Part shown: piece after piece, positions 52,929-62,983 of the stretch
Layout of the letters: each line of letters opens with the position of its first letter
Position numbering within the stretch: the stretch's first letter is position 1
Origin: Legionella massiliensis
GTDB taxonomy: Bacteria; Pseudomonadota; Gammaproteobacteria; Legionellales; Legionellaceae
Length of the DNA: 64,000 nucleotides
Direction of reading: 5' to 3'
Assembly (NCBI RefSeq): GCF_000756815.1
Contig: NZ_CCVW01000002.1
Span: forward strand, 174,157-238,156
Position numbers and translations under genes: made by a program
Notes under the pieces: generated by a model
Database searches by the model: none
What the model saw: the letters and a program-made list of their open reading frames with translations, nothing else
Told to the model about the DNA's origin: nothing

Positions 52929-55694
52929 ATGGACAAAACGTATTCTCCGCAAGCCATCGAGCAATCAAGTTATGAAAAATGGGAAAATCATCATTATTTT
53001 GCCCCAAGGGGAGAAGGTAAGAGCTATTGTATTATGTTACCCCCGCCTAATGTGACAGGCAGCTTGCATATGGGGCATGGATTTCAGCATACACTTATGG
53101 ATGCTTTGATCCGCTATCAGCGCATGCGCGGTTCCAGAACCCTCTGGCAGCCGGGTACTGACCACGCCGGTATTTCCACTCAGCTCGTCGTTGAACGCCA
53201 GCTTGATGCCGAAGGCACCTCTCGCAAGGAGATGACACGCGAACAATTTCTAGCCCGAGTCTGGCAGTGGAAGGAAGAATCTGGCAATACAATTACCCGC
53301 CAGATGCGGCGTATTGGTTCTTCAGTAGACTGGTCACGCGAACGTTTTACCATGGACGATGGCTTATCAGCTGCTGTACAAAAAGTTTTCGTACAACTCT
53401 ATGATGAAGGTTTGATTTATCGCGGCACTCGCCTGGTCAATTGGGATCCCAAATTAGGCACAGCAGTTTCTGATCTCGAAGTTTTATCAGAAGAAGAGGA
53501 TGGCTTTTTATGGCATATCCGTTATCCCTTGGTTGACTCTGAGGAATCAATCGTCATCGCAACCACCCGCCCAGAAACCCTTCTTGGTGACTCAGCGGTT
53601 GCCGTTCATCCTGATGATCCTCGCTATCAGCATCTCATTGGTAAAAACCTGCAGTTACCGCTTTGTGACCGAGTCATTCCAGTCATTGCAGATGATTATG
53701 TTGATCCCGAATTCGGTAGTGGCTGCGTTAAAATCACACCCGCCCATGACTTTAATGATCATGAAGTTGGCAAGCGCCATAATTTGCCTTTAATCAATAT
53801 CTTAACCAAAAAGGGAACTATTAATAAAAACGCCCCTATTGCTTATCAGGGCATGGATCGTTTTGTAGCTCGTGAGCAAATTATTGAAGATTTAAGAGTT
53901 GCAGGGCTTTTGGTTAAAACAGAACCTCATAAGTTAAAAGTGCCACGCGGGGAAAAATCAAATGTTGTAATCGAACCCCTACTCACTGATCAGTGGTATG
54001 TAAAAATTAAACCTCTGGCAGAGCCTGCTATTGAAGCGGTGAAAAAGGGAGAAATTCGCTTTGTTCCTGAAACCTGGACTAAGACTTATTTCCAATGGAT
54101 GGAAAACATCGAAGACTGGTGTATTAGCCGGCAACTCTGGTGGGGACACCGCATTCCAGCCTGGTATGATAACCAAGGCCACATCTATGTAGGTTATAGT
54201 GAAAATGATGTTCGTTTTAAATACAAACTCGATGATTCACTACCGCTGAAACAGGACGAAGATGTGCTGGATACTTGGTTCTCCTCTGCTCTCTGGCCCT
54301 TTTCAACCTTAGGCTGGCCTGAACGTACCCCTGAGCTTGAGCAATTCTATCCTACCTCAACGCTTATCACCGGCTTCGACATTATTTTCTTCTGGGTCGC
54401 CCGAATGATTATGATGGGATTGAAATTTACCGGCAAGGTCCCCTTTAGAGATGTAGTGATTACCGGCCTTATTCGCGATAGCGAAGGGCAAAAAATGTCT
54501 AAATCAAAGGGGAACGTGCTTGATCCTATTGATATTATTGATGGAATTGATATTGAAAGCCTGATAGAAAAGCGTACTTCCAATCTCATGCTCCCCTCTG
54601 TTCGCGACAAAATTGCCAAGGCAACACGTAAGGAGTTTCCAGAAGGCATTGCTGCCTATGGTACTGATGCCCTACGCTTTACCTTCTGCTCTCTGGCTTC
54701 CACCGGCCGTAATGTCCGCTTTGACACGGGACGTGTTGAAGGCTATCGAAATTTCTGCAACAAATTATGGAATGCTTCTCGCTATGTCTTGTTGAACACT
54801 GACGAAGAACAGGTTGATTTTGGCGATGGTGCCTTCCAATATAGCCCAGCTGATCAATGGATCCTCTCGCGTTTGCAGCATACCATAGCCCTTTGCCATC
54901 ATTATTTTGAAACCTACCGCTTTGATTTATTGGCAAACACGCTCTATGAATTTGTCTGGCATGAATATTGTGACTGGTATCTCGAATTGTCGAAGCCCGT
55001 CCTTTATGACACCCAAGCTTTAAGTGCAATGAAGCGAGGCACACGCCGTACTCTTATCCATGTACTTGATCAAATTCTTAAATTATTACATCCGATAATG
55101 CCTTTTATCACCGAAGAAATTTGGCAGCGAACCTGCAAATTCACTAGCCAAAACGGCGAAAGCATCATGCTAAGTGCTTATCCTACGGTGAATAAGGATT
55201 TCATTAATGAGGAAGTTGAAGAGGAATTAGCCTGGTTGAAGTCGGTGATCCAGTCTATCCGCACGATTCGCAGCGAAATGACAATTTCGCCAGCCAAGCT
55301 TATTCCCCTCTTATTCCGCAACACGACAGCCATCACTAAAGCGCGAATTGAAAAATATCAGGGCACACTCATAGCCTTGAGTAAATTGACTAATATCCGC
55401 TGCATGGATGAGAACGAAACAGCCCCAGTATCGGCTTCTGCAGTCATTGGCGAGATGGAGTTACTTATTCCAATGTCTGGGTTGATTGATAAGGAAGCGG
55501 AGTTAGCGCGTTTAAATAAAGAAATTGCGAAGCTTGATAAAGATATCTCGCTCGCTGAGGGTAAATTGAATAACCCCAAATTTACTGACAACGCACCGGC
55601 AGAGATCATTGCCAAGGAACAGGAGAAGTTAGCGCAGGCAAGACTTGCAAAGGACAAGCTGTTGCATAATAAGAAAACTATAGAGACGCTTTAA
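52929..55694 (+). CDS. valS: Valyl-tRNA synthetase
   Basis: A 921-residue class I aminoacyl-tRNA synthetase charging tRNA-Val. The HIGH-type motif is [18 protein letters not shown] near residue 40 and the KMSKS motif is [19 protein letters not shown] near 522. An editing (CP1) domain with [16 protein letters not shown] lies between. The chain ends in the coiled-coil tRNA-binding arm ([20 protein letters not shown]). Length fits the bacterial enzyme. Confidence 0.98.
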   Translation: MDKTYSPQAIEQSSYEKWENHHYFAPRGEGKSYCIMLPPPNVTGSLHMGHGFQHTLMDALIRYQRMRGSRTLWQPGTDHAGISTQLVVERQLDAEGTSRKEMTREQFLARVWQWKEESGNTITRQMRRIGSSVDWSRERFTMDDGLSAAVQKVFVQLYDEGLIYRGTRLVNWDPKLGTAVSDLEVLSEEEDGFLWHIRYPLVDSEESIVIATTRPETLLGDSAVAVHPDDPRYQHLIGKNLQLPLCDRVIPVIADDYVDPEFGSGCVKITPAHDFNDHEVGKRHNLPLINILTKKGTINKNAPIAYQGMDRFVAREQIIEDLRVAGLLVKTEPHKLKVPRGEKSNVVIEPLLTDQWYVKIKPLAEPAIEAVKKGEIRFVPETWTKTYFQWMENIEDWCISRQLWWGHRIPAWYDNQGHIYVGYSENDVRFKYKLDDSLPLKQDEDVLDTWFSSALWPFSTLGWPERTPELEQFYPTSTLITGFDIIFFWVARMIMMGLKFTGKVPFRDVVITGLIRDSEGQKMSKSKGNVLDPIDIIDGIDIESLIEKRTSNLMLPSVRDKIAKATRKEFPEGIAAYGTDALRFTFCSLASTGRNVRFDTGRVEGYRNFCNKLWNASRYVLLNTDEEQVDFGDGAFQYSPADQWILSRLQHTIALCHHYFETYRFDLLANTLYEFVWHEYCDWYLELSKPVLYDTQALSAMKRGTRRTLIHVLDQILKLLHPIMPFITEEIWQRTCKFTSQNGESIMLSAYPTVNKDFINEEVEEELAWLKSVIQSIRTIRSEMTISPAKLIPLLFRNTTAITKARIEKYQGTLIALSKLTNIRCMDENETAPVSASAVIGEMELLIPMSGLIDKEAELARLNKEIAKLDKDISLAEGKLNNPKFTDNAPAEIIAKEQEKLAQARLAKDKLLHNKKTIETL

Positions 55695-55710
55695 TTGTGG
55701 TTTTGGCCTT

Positions 55711-55771
55711 GGAGAAAGTTCAATTTTGAGCCCCGTTTTTCTCTCGAGATGGACCAAAATTGGACTTTCCT
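55711..55771. repeat. Hairpin after valS
   Basis: GAGAAAGTTCAATTTTG and CAAAATTGGACTTTCCT form an imperfect inverted repeat about 61 bp long overall, 17 bases after the valS stop. It has no T-run and may be a repeat or a weak terminator. Confidence 0.55.
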
Positions 55772-55796
55772 AGGTACAGAGTGATCTATTACTAGT

Positions 55797-55950
55797 TTTG
55801 TAGTCGCTACGTGACACCATTATATCCCCTGACCTCCGTGCGTAGCGTGGGGGAGAGGGGGTTAAAATCAACTTGCGTAAGCAAACCTTTTGGCTTTGTA
55901 GTCGCTAGGAGACACCATCCACGGATTTCGCTGCGCTACATCCAGGCTAC
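55797..55950. repeat. Repeat family F
   Basis: Two copies of a TTGTAGTCGCTA..GACACC motif (about 55798 and 55896) flank GACCTCCGTGCGTAGCGTGG. The same arrangement, inverted in part, is at 34553-34866. It ends near CGCTGCGCTACATCCAGGCT. It lies between valS and the converging LysR gene. Confidence 0.65.
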
Positions 55951-55964
55951 CATACTGACTTATT

Positions 55965-56879
55965 CTACCGCTTCACTATGCTCTTCATTATCGATCTTAG
56001 CCATTTATGCGCAGGATCATCATTATCCTTCGGATGCCAATATTGGCTGCAAACATATTCATCGATTTCAAAAGGTACTGGAGCGATTTGCAGTTTCAGC
56101 AGCTCTCTGTTGATCTTTTCTGCTACGCGGCGAGTCGTCATTGTTAGATACATAGTGCCGGGTAGAGAAAGTATTGGTAATAAGCCCTGCCCTACCGCAA
56201 CAGCGACAGGTTTTGTATAGCCCAAGGCATTTAAATATTTATGGAAATAATTCTTAAATGGCGTTTCTTCTAAAACCATTTGAATGAGTGGGTAATTTAA
56301 TACAGACTCCAGACTAATTTTACCATCCTTGAATGCAGGGTGCTGATCACAGCCAACAATAACCCCCTCATCTTTGAATAATAATTGGCATTTTAAATTT
56401 TCTGGCACACCCTCATACATCCCTACCACTAAATCTAATTGATTATTTTCAAAAACCTCAATTGAAGTCAGATACTTAGGATGCAGAAGCTTGAGCCTTA
56501 TATTAGGCGCTAACAGTTCCATCTGGTGGATTAAGGGTTGGATCAAATTGATTGATACCAGGTCTGTCATACCAATTTTAAAAATTCGTTCTGAAGTAGC
56601 CGGTTCAAAAGGAGAATGGGGGCTGAAGATTTTGTCAATCTGCGACATCACCTCACGCACAGGCTCAATTAGGGTAACTGCTAGTGGGGTCAGTTGCATA
56701 ATTTTATAGTGACCCGGAACAAGTAAGGAATCATTAAAAAATTCGCGCAACTGTTTTAATGAAATACTCATCGAAGATTGGCTTACGCCTATTTGCTTGG
56801 CCGCAAGAGTTACATGCCGGCAACTAAGGAGAGCGTAAAGGGCTCGTAACAAATTTAAATTTAGCTGGTTAATGCTCAT
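55965..56879 (-). CDS. LysR-family transcriptional regulator
   Basis: A 304-residue DNA-binding regulator. The N-terminal winged HTH is NLLRALYALLSCRHVTLAAK and then QIGVSQSSMSISLKQLREFF. The effector-binding domain begins near 90 (RIFKIGMTDLVSINLIQPL). Overall it looks like the NodD/PcpR-type branch. It is alone; its targets are unknown. Such regulators usually control a divergent neighbour, but none is adjacent here. Confidence 0.93.
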   Translation of the reverse strand: MSINQLNLNLLRALYALLSCRHVTLAAKQIGVSQSSMSISLKQLREFFNDSLLVPGHYKIMQLTPLAVTLIEPVREVMSQIDKIFSPHSPFEPATSERIFKIGMTDLVSINLIQPLIHQMELLAPNIRLKLLHPKYLTSIEVFENNQLDLVVGMYEGVPENLKCQLLFKDEGVIVGCDQHPAFKDGKISLESVLNYPLIQMVLEETPFKNYFHKYLNALGYTKPVAVAVGQGLLPILSLPGTMYLTMTTRRVAEKINRELLKLQIAPVPFEIDEYVCSQYWHPKDNDDPAHKWLRSIMKSIVKR

Positions 56880-56961
56880 ATTTTTTTCAGCTTATTGCTT
56901 TTCTAAGGTATAGCTAATATTTATATTTTTTTCAATTATTTGCAATTGTGTTGGGAAAATA

Positions 56962-56989
56962 AAAGTGCCACCTTTTTAGATGGCACTTT
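56962..56989 (-). terminator. Terminator of the poly-Ser HAD gene
   Basis: A 9-bp stem (AAAGTGCCA / TGGCACTTT) with a ten-base loop, followed on the minus strand by TATTTTCCC. It is 11 bases after the gene's stop. Confidence 0.8.
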
Positions 56990-56999
56990 GAAGAAGGGC

Positions 57000-58733
57000 T
57001 TATAAGGATTGTGATAATTCAATCTCTACTTCATCATCCTCAAAAGCAACCGTAGTTACTGAGTTTAATCCAATCCTCGAAATCACAGCAGCATTGGAAT
57101 AACTCGAAGAGGAGCTTGAAGAAGAACTTGAGCTCGTAACCATGGAGGAACTTGAAGAAGAGCTTGAAGAGGAACTTGGGCTCGCAGGCGCGGAAGAACT
57201 TGAAGAAGAGCTCGAACTTACCGGCACGGAAGAACTTGAAGTAGACGCCGAACTATAAACACTTTCTTGCTCAACCTTTTCACCTGTTGCAATATTTGAA
57301 TGGTTATCAGCCTGTTCAATATGGTCTATCCAGAACATTAACTCTGCAAACTGACGCTCGTGCTCCTTACTTCCCTCTTCTAAGTAGTTTAAATTGAAGT
57401 TTATAAGCAGCTGCATACGTCCAGCTAATCTTCTTGCGTGGGGTGATTCTGTAATTTCACTACGTGCAACTCCTCGCAAGCTTGTCAAGAGCTCAGCGAC
57501 CTTTTCGTCTTCATTTCGGGTAGCGTTGACTTCTAAGTATGAATGCACTTGCAAGAAACCTTTCAATGCATTCACCGCAGCTAACTTCTCTTGTTTTGAA
57601 TTCGCTTTCAAATACGCAATTTGCAAGCATTTAAAAGCAGTTTTCGCTGAAACGCTTTCATCAAAGGCCCGGGAACCCTTCATTGCTAAAGAAGCCAACT
57701 TCAGCATTTGAGTGGAGGTAGCATAGTTAAGATTGTCTTTGATAGTAGCCAGATAGTGACGTCTTGTGCTTGAGAATATGAAAGTGTTATCCACGTTTTC
57801 AAGCGCTTCAGATAATTCATTGACATTAGTAACTAACCCCACATTTTGCGCAATTGCCTGCTCATATTGTGCTCTCATGTTAGCACCTTGAGATACAGCA
57901 AAGTCTCGCGACATGAGGCAGGTTGATAGTGAAACTAAGCCCGCTCTGGTATAAGGTTCTGCGGCTGCTATTGCGCCGTCGATATGCACCTTTCGATCAT
58001 CAAAATAAGTGATTGCAATCTGGCCATACCTTGCCACCAACTCACCAATCGCTTGCTGCATCATTAAGCCTTTATTATCGGTAGGAACAGCGCCCTTAAC
58101 CTTAATTTGCTTATCAGAGCCAGAGCCGTTGCTAACTGCATATTTAGCAATTTGTTCAGGATCGTTTAAAAACGATCTTAATGAATCTGAATCCAGAGCA
58201 ACCTCTTCCTTGCCATTAGCTCTATTTATCAAGGCAAGATTAGGCAATTCAGTCAAGGTTTCAGTATGAATAAAAGGATGTTCGCAACGCGCACTTGCAA
58301 TACCACTAGCCAACTTCCATCGCAGGCTGTTTTGCAGGTAATCAAAGAGATCTTCGCTATTTGAGCTATAGTGCTGTAAATCCAAGCTACCCTGTTCACG
58401 TGCACGAACACGTTCCATCAGCGGTAGATAGAGCTCATTAAAGGCTGAACCTATTGGCTTCACTTGGCCGTTTTCATCGTAGTAGCCTGGATCAGCAGAG
58501 GTTATTACTCCATGAACGGTGAATCCTTGAGCCTCCATACGCTTAATAATTTCATAGCGGCTAGTCGGGACTAATTCTCTTCCATAATAAGAGACATCTT
58601 TTATATCCATATTGGTAAAAAAGTACACATCGGTCACACCCTGTGCACGTAGACTATCCAGTAGCGCCTGATTAATATCAGAGCTGTTGTATAACAAAGT
58701 GTCATCAACGTCCAAAAACGCAAAATGTCTCAT
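57000..58733 (-). CDS. HAD-superfamily phosphatase-like protein with poly-Ser linker, candidate effector
   Basis: A 577-residue soluble protein. The N-terminal part has HAD motif I FLDVDDTLLYNSSDINQAL (Asp8 and Asp10), a motif II-like FFTNMDIKD (Thr near 40), a possible motif III Lys near 220, and motif IV ITYFDDRKVHIDG near 240, so a phosphatase fold is likely. A helical middle domain follows. Residues about 490-545 are almost entirely Ser with some Pro, Ala and Val, encoded by a slippage-prone AGCTCTTCTTCAAGTT-type repeat. The last 20 residues are acidic (FEDDEVEIELSQSL), a typical Dot/Icm signal. RBS GAGGA. No known effector name is assigned. Confidence 0.78.
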   Translation of the reverse strand: MRHFAFLDVDDTLLYNSSDINQALLDSLRAQGVTDVYFFTNMDIKDVSYYGRELVPTSRYEIIKRMEAQGFTVHGVITSADPGYYDENGQVKPIGSAFNELYLPLMERVRAREQGSLDLQHYSSNSEDLFDYLQNSLRWKLASGIASARCEHPFIHTETLTELPNLALINRANGKEEVALDSDSLRSFLNDPEQIAKYAVSNGSGSDKQIKVKGAVPTDNKGLMMQQAIGELVARYGQIAITYFDDRKVHIDGAIAAAEPYTRAGLVSLSTCLMSRDFAVSQGANMRAQYEQAIAQNVGLVTNVNELSEALENVDNTFIFSSTRRHYLATIKDNLNYATSTQMLKLASLAMKGSRAFDESVSAKTAFKCLQIAYLKANSKQEKLAAVNALKGFLQVHSYLEVNATRNEDEKVAELLTSLRGVARSEITESPHARRLAGRMQLLINFNLNYLEEGSKEHERQFAELMFWIDHIEQADNHSNIATGEKVEQESVYSSASTSSSSVPVSSSSSSSSSAPASPSSSSSSSSSSSMVTSSSSSSSSSSSYSNAAVISRIGLNSVTTVAFEDDEVEIELSQSL

Positions 58734-58871
58734 ATCGATTCCTCAGTAATTTAATTGCCTGAGTAAATTATGAACAATTTTGCTTAGGGGATTCTTAGCT
58801 TTGCTCGTTAAAAATTGATAGTGCTATTCACTTTTTTAATAGCCTGTAGAAAACATTGCCATTAAATGTCG

Positions 58872-59195
58872 TTAGGTCTGAGCTAAATAACTACCTTCAA
58901 CATGCAACACCCTTCTGCTATGAACTCGAAATTGCCCATTAAAACGCTCTAGCGCGTCCTTTCTCATATGAGGGGCGTGATTATCGATGTAATTCAGATA
59001 GTCTTCATAATTATCAAGATAGTAAGCAACTGTTACTTTTTTAACAGCAACTTCACCGGCTTGCTGTTCTAACAATAGCTCTGCTTTGACAAAACCCTTT
59101 AGCGCTAGTAATTCCCCAATATGCGGTTTTAACCAAAGCATATAGTTGTCAAATATCGCTGAATTCACTTCCAGATTTACTTCATAGATCAACAT
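58872..59195 (-). CDS. DUF4286-family protein
   Basis: A 107-residue soluble protein. YEVNLEVNSAIFDNYMLWLK, GFVKAELLLEQQ, VTVAYYLDNYEDYLNYI and ALERFNGQFRVHSRRVL are the DUF4286 pattern, a dimeric alpha/beta barrel. Function unknown. It lies divergent from cfa with about 100 bases between the two starts. Confidence 0.85.
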   Translation of the reverse strand: MLIYEVNLEVNSAIFDNYMLWLKPHIGELLALKGFVKAELLLEQQAGEVAVKKVTVAYYLDNYEDYLNYIDNHAPHMRKDALERFNGQFRVHSRRVLHVEGSYLAQT

Positions 59196-59299
59196 CTCTA
59201 AACCCTTATTGATTTGCTTATTTAAAATTTAAATAATCTCAATTTACTAAGCAACAAATAAATGCGATTCTCAATGAAGTATGGGGGAGCGCAACCTTT

Positions 59300-60439
59300 A
59301 TGAAAAATTTGGTCATCCAAAAGTGCGTACAAGGAATTCTGGATAAAGCCAATGTAACCATTAATGGCTCAAAGGCCTATGATATTAAACTCCTGGATGA
59401 AAGGGCTTTAAAGGCTATTCTCAAGCAAGGCTCATTGGGCTTGGGTGAATCTTATATGGCCGGTTGGTGGGAATGTGAGCGCTTGGATGAGCTCTCCTTT
59501 CATCTTTGCAGAGCAGGACTTGATACCGCGATAAAACCTAGTTTCTTGCAATTGTTATATAATTTATCGACAAAAATCATCAACTATCAAAGCAGAAAAC
59601 GAGCTCCTCTGGTTGCCCTGAAACATTACAATCTTGATAACAAAATGTTTGAATTAATGCTTGGGCAATCGATGGCCTATAGTTGCGGCTATTGGAAAAA
59701 TGCCACTAATTTGAATGAAGCGCAGCAAGCAAAATTTGATTTAGTTTGCCGAAAGTTATACCTGACTCAGCAAGATACCCTATTGGATGTGGGTTGTGGC
59801 TGGGGCGGATTGGCTGCCTATGCTGCTGAGCATTATGGCTGCCAGGTTGTCGGCATCAATATTTCCGAAAACCAGATTTCCTATGCTAACGAGAAATACA
59901 AACATTTGCCTATTGAATTTCATTTGGCAGATTATCGTGATCAGCGAATCTACAATCCTAAGCAGAAGCAATTTAGTAAAATAGTCAGTGTTGGCGCTTT
60001 TGAGCATATTGGCTATAAAAACCATCAGAACTTCTTACAACTACTAAGAGAACAGTTGAGTCCCGAGGGCTTATTTCTATTACATACCATAGGAAATAAC
60101 AGGACAGTAACAACCCTCGATCCCTGGATTAATAAGTATATCTTCCCCAATGGCATCCTCCCCTCGATGCTGCAATTATCGCAAGCAATCGAAAATTGCT
60201 TCATCGTCGAAGACTGGCACAATTTCGGCGCCTATTACGATAAAACTCTTTTAGCCTGGTACCAGAATTTTGAAGATAACTGGCTCTCATTAAAGGAACG
60301 GTTTGATACACAGTTCTATCGAATGTGGCGCTTTTACTTATTAATGTGTGCCGGTATGTTCCGATCCAGAACAGGGCAACTCTGGCAAATTACGATGTCT
60401 AAATCTGGTTTGTTGGGGGGCTATGAGAGTGTTCGCTAG
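59300..60439 (+). CDS. cfa: Cyclopropane-fatty-acyl-phospholipid synthase
   Basis: A 379-residue SAM-dependent enzyme that converts unsaturated acyl chains of membrane lipids to cyclopropane forms. The SAM motif LLDVGCGWGGLAAYAAEHYG is near residue 160. The family segment GINISENQISYA and IVSVGAFEHIGYKNHQNFL follow. The N-terminal lipid-binding domain has GSLGLGESYMAGWWECERLD. The sequence ends with the typical WQITMSKSG. Length matches CFA synthase. Soluble, peripheral membrane. Confidence 0.96.
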   Translation: MKNLVIQKCVQGILDKANVTINGSKAYDIKLLDERALKAILKQGSLGLGESYMAGWWECERLDELSFHLCRAGLDTAIKPSFLQLLYNLSTKIINYQSRKRAPLVALKHYNLDNKMFELMLGQSMAYSCGYWKNATNLNEAQQAKFDLVCRKLYLTQQDTLLDVGCGWGGLAAYAAEHYGCQVVGINISENQISYANEKYKHLPIEFHLADYRDQRIYNPKQKQFSKIVSVGAFEHIGYKNHQNFLQLLREQLSPEGLFLLHTIGNNRTVTTLDPWINKYIFPNGILPSMLQLSQAIENCFIVEDWHNFGAYYDKTLLAWYQNFEDNWLSLKERFDTQFYRMWRFYLLMCAGMFRSRTGQLWQITMSKSGLLGGYESVR

Positions 60440-60465
60440 CTAGAGGCCTTATTTAACAAACTCTA

Positions 60466-60600
60466 GCCTTGATGCAGCGCAACGTAATCAAGATTTTCTT
60501 TAGATATGGATAATCATCAACTAAACTTTTGCTGGTTGATTTTTGGTGAATTTTAAATGAAGCCTTGATTACGCTACGCTCTGAGGAATACTGGCATTTT
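60466..60600. repeat. Palindromic repeat, family B
   Basis: Left arm TAGCCTTGATGCAGCGCAAC and TAATCAAGATTTTC, loop with GATAATCATCAACTAAAC, right arm AGCCTTGATTACGCTACGCT. The outer end of the right arm is missing. Confidence 0.75.
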
Positions 60601-60644
60601 TTTAAACAGAAGGCATGCGCCATATAAGTTCTTTCTGTTCTTTT

Positions 60645-60785
60645 GTGTGTCATTCCCGCCTACGCGGGAACGACACACATATAAGTCAAAGTAACCGATT
60701 AATGTTCACATAGGTATATAAATGATACCTTGATTAAAAAAATGCCAGGATCACTCAGCGCCGCGCTGCATCAAGGCTACACTTA
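60645..60785. repeat. Family E hairpin plus family B fragment
   Basis: TGTGTGTCATTCCCGCCTAC and GCGGGAACGACACACA form a hairpin (60645-60679). From about 60752 GCCGCGCTGCATCAAGGCTA is the right end of a family B element. Non-coding. Confidence 0.65.
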
Positions 60786-60798
60786 TTTGATAAATAGG

Positions 60799-62541
60799 TC
60801 AGATTACAGTGTGTTGCAGTTGAAGCCCTTGCTCATAACATTTTTCAATTACATCTTGTAAGTGCTCAGTCATTTCAAGAACTAAATCATAACGCTTGCT
60901 TTGAGTCCCCTTTTTGGCTTCAATCCAAGTTTCTAATGCTTCCAATAGGACTCTATCACTCTCTTCTGAGGGCTCTGCTTTAGCATGTTCCTCAAACGCT
61001 CGATCTAATGTACGAGTTTCGTCTGTTTTAAACCAGGAGGCATTCAAACTTCCCTCTGTCCAGTGTTTTTGGAAGTAACCCGTTCTATGCATAACCTGGC
61101 GGTTGAGTTGATATAACTCTACTTTATCAATGTTTAGATTGTTAACTAAATGATCATAAATATTATTTCGTAAGCATTCTACTTGATTGTATCGAGAGGT
61201 AGATACGTGCTCTTTAGCAATCAGCCAGCTATCAGCCTCTTGGAAAAGATTTTTTAATTGCTCTACATCCTCACTTTGTGTATTTTCGATTGCTTTTACC
61301 AAATCTTTGGTTAATTGACTTGAAAAATATGACGCTTTTTTATCTTGCTTAGACCACCAATTAATTAACGCCTCCTCTCTATTCCAGGCCATGCCTTTTC
61401 GTAGATGTACTTGAGGATGTAACTTATCAATATAACGATAAGCTTTTTCATTTTCTAAACCAAAAAAACTTTGTAACCGAGAAATCACAGGAAAGGGTTT
61501 TGCTTCAAGATGTTGATTCTTAGTATAAGTTGCACGAGCCTCTTCAGTTTTTCTTTGCACTTCTTCTTGAGCAACCAAACCTTGTTTATGAAGATACTTA
61601 GCAACTTGCATATGCATATGCGCATCACCTTCGGGAGTATTTGGCGGATTCTGGTGATGGCTCTCACGAGGAATAACAATCAAGTCACGATGAGCAGTTC
61701 TTGGTAATTTAGGTACTACCTGTGAAAAAAATCCGCGGTGCACAGGATCCGTACTTTCATGTTGTGCCTCAACTGCATCATGCGTTGTTAAATAGGCCAT
61801 CATTGCAGTAGAAATAGAATGTTTTCCTTCTATTTGAGGATTAATTTCTAAATGCTCTAGAATTCCTGACGTGTTATATTGCGTATTAAACTCTAGGAGT
61901 TGGGCTCTGACATCAGCTCCTACATAATAAAGCGCATTATTCACTAAAAGATAGCTGTTCTGATATGGTGTAAGATCCTCAGGCATCTCTAATTTTACAC
62001 TGAGGTTGACACTTGTTTTTGCACCGGTATAAGCCCCAAGAATAATACTAACATTTCTTAAATTGTTTAAATTGCTGCAATCAGCAACACTAGCAACATT
62101 TGATCCAGGCCCCGAATAAAAATTTCCAGGAACAGGTTGATCAGCTACTATATCCACGGGGATTGTAGGAGCAATTTTATTTAATTCTTTAGCGACTTCA
62201 AAACAAGTTACTGCACCACGACTGTACCCACATAAGGTGATACTTTCAATTTCCTCATCACCCACTCCTTGAATATCAGAGCGGTCAAGACTAATACCAA
62301 TGCCTTCTAACTCTTTACTTTCAGTTGTTGCAATTTTTTTATCTTTACCAAATAGTTTTTTGGTAAAGCGGCGGGCAAAACCTTTTAAATCAGGAAATAG
62401 CCCGTTATTACATACTTCTGGCTTATCACATCCCTTAACAAAAACCGTACGTACTTGACCGTCTCCAGGTGCATAATCAAATTGTCCAGGGAAATTATTT
62501 CCTGGATTACCTGTACCACAAAAGTAAATGACTAAATGCAT
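60799..62541 (-). CDS. Serine-hydrolase-like protein (DUF2235-like N-terminus), candidate effector
   Basis: A 580-residue soluble protein without signal peptide. The N-terminus VIYFCGTGNPGNNFPGQFDY resembles the FDGTxN strand of DUF2235/T6SS phospholipase-like proteins. The nucleophile elbow LCGYSRGAVTCFEVAKEL (Ser107) and a likely Asp (DIVADQPVPGN, near 140) fit an alpha/beta hydrolase; candidate His residues are in SHHQNPPN (near 290) and elsewhere. The C-terminal 270 residues are helical, with EEALINWWSKQDKK and KTDETRTLDRAFEEHAKAEP. It ends in a polar stretch. Effector status is inferred from the isolated position and eukaryotic-type size, not proven. Confidence 0.75.
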   Translation of the reverse strand: MHLVIYFCGTGNPGNNFPGQFDYAPGDGQVRTVFVKGCDKPEVCNNGLFPDLKGFARRFTKKLFGKDKKIATTESKELEGIGISLDRSDIQGVGDEEIESITLCGYSRGAVTCFEVAKELNKIAPTIPVDIVADQPVPGNFYSGPGSNVASVADCSNLNNLRNVSIILGAYTGAKTSVNLSVKLEMPEDLTPYQNSYLLVNNALYYVGADVRAQLLEFNTQYNTSGILEHLEINPQIEGKHSISTAMMAYLTTHDAVEAQHESTDPVHRGFFSQVVPKLPRTAHRDLIVIPRESHHQNPPNTPEGDAHMHMQVAKYLHKQGLVAQEEVQRKTEEARATYTKNQHLEAKPFPVISRLQSFFGLENEKAYRYIDKLHPQVHLRKGMAWNREEALINWWSKQDKKASYFSSQLTKDLVKAIENTQSEDVEQLKNLFQEADSWLIAKEHVSTSRYNQVECLRNNIYDHLVNNLNIDKVELYQLNRQVMHRTGYFQKHWTEGSLNASWFKTDETRTLDRAFEEHAKAEPSEESDRVLLEALETWIEAKKGTQSKRYDLVLEMTEHLQDVIEKCYEQGLQLQHTVI

Positions 62542-62728
62542 AATAATCCTCTTAATAAGTAATTTTAAGATAAAGATTTAGAGGACTAATAATGACCATA
62601 AAGTTCATTTTAACCTCAGGCGCAATTTTATAAGTGCATCATGAAGTCAGAATTAATTTCGAATGAATCTTTTTCATGTTGAATTCCATATTGGAATAGT
62701 TCAAAGATGGGCCGCTCATTGAAGTGGA

Positions 62729-62933
62729 GTAATAGGTGACTCCCCTTCCGTCAACGAGCGCCCCAGTACATCATGTCGAACGTAGAGAGACATCTCCTGA
62801 GTGTGACACCGTGCCAATCCCGGAGATCCCTCACTATGTTCGGGATGACAGGGTCTTTATCGATGTTCGCCCCTAAGGGGCTGAGGCGCTCAGGATGACG
62901 GGCTATATTAGGGTGACGGGGGTTACCTATTAC
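62729..62933. repeat. Palindromic repeat, family A, with terminal inverted repeats
   Basis: GTAATAGGTGACTCCCC (62729) and GGGGGTTACCTATTAC (ending 62933) bound a 205-bp element. Inside are CATCATGTCGAACGTAGAGA, CGGAGATCCCTCACTATGTT, the spacer GCCCCTAAGGGGCTGAGG and GCTCAGGATGACGGGCTA. The same ends bound 22088-22226. It lies downstream of the OPT gene's stop. Confidence 0.85.
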
Positions 62934-62983
62934 AAAGTGGATGGTTCTGAGCATCAGCTCGGTGAATAAAACATGCGCTCTGC

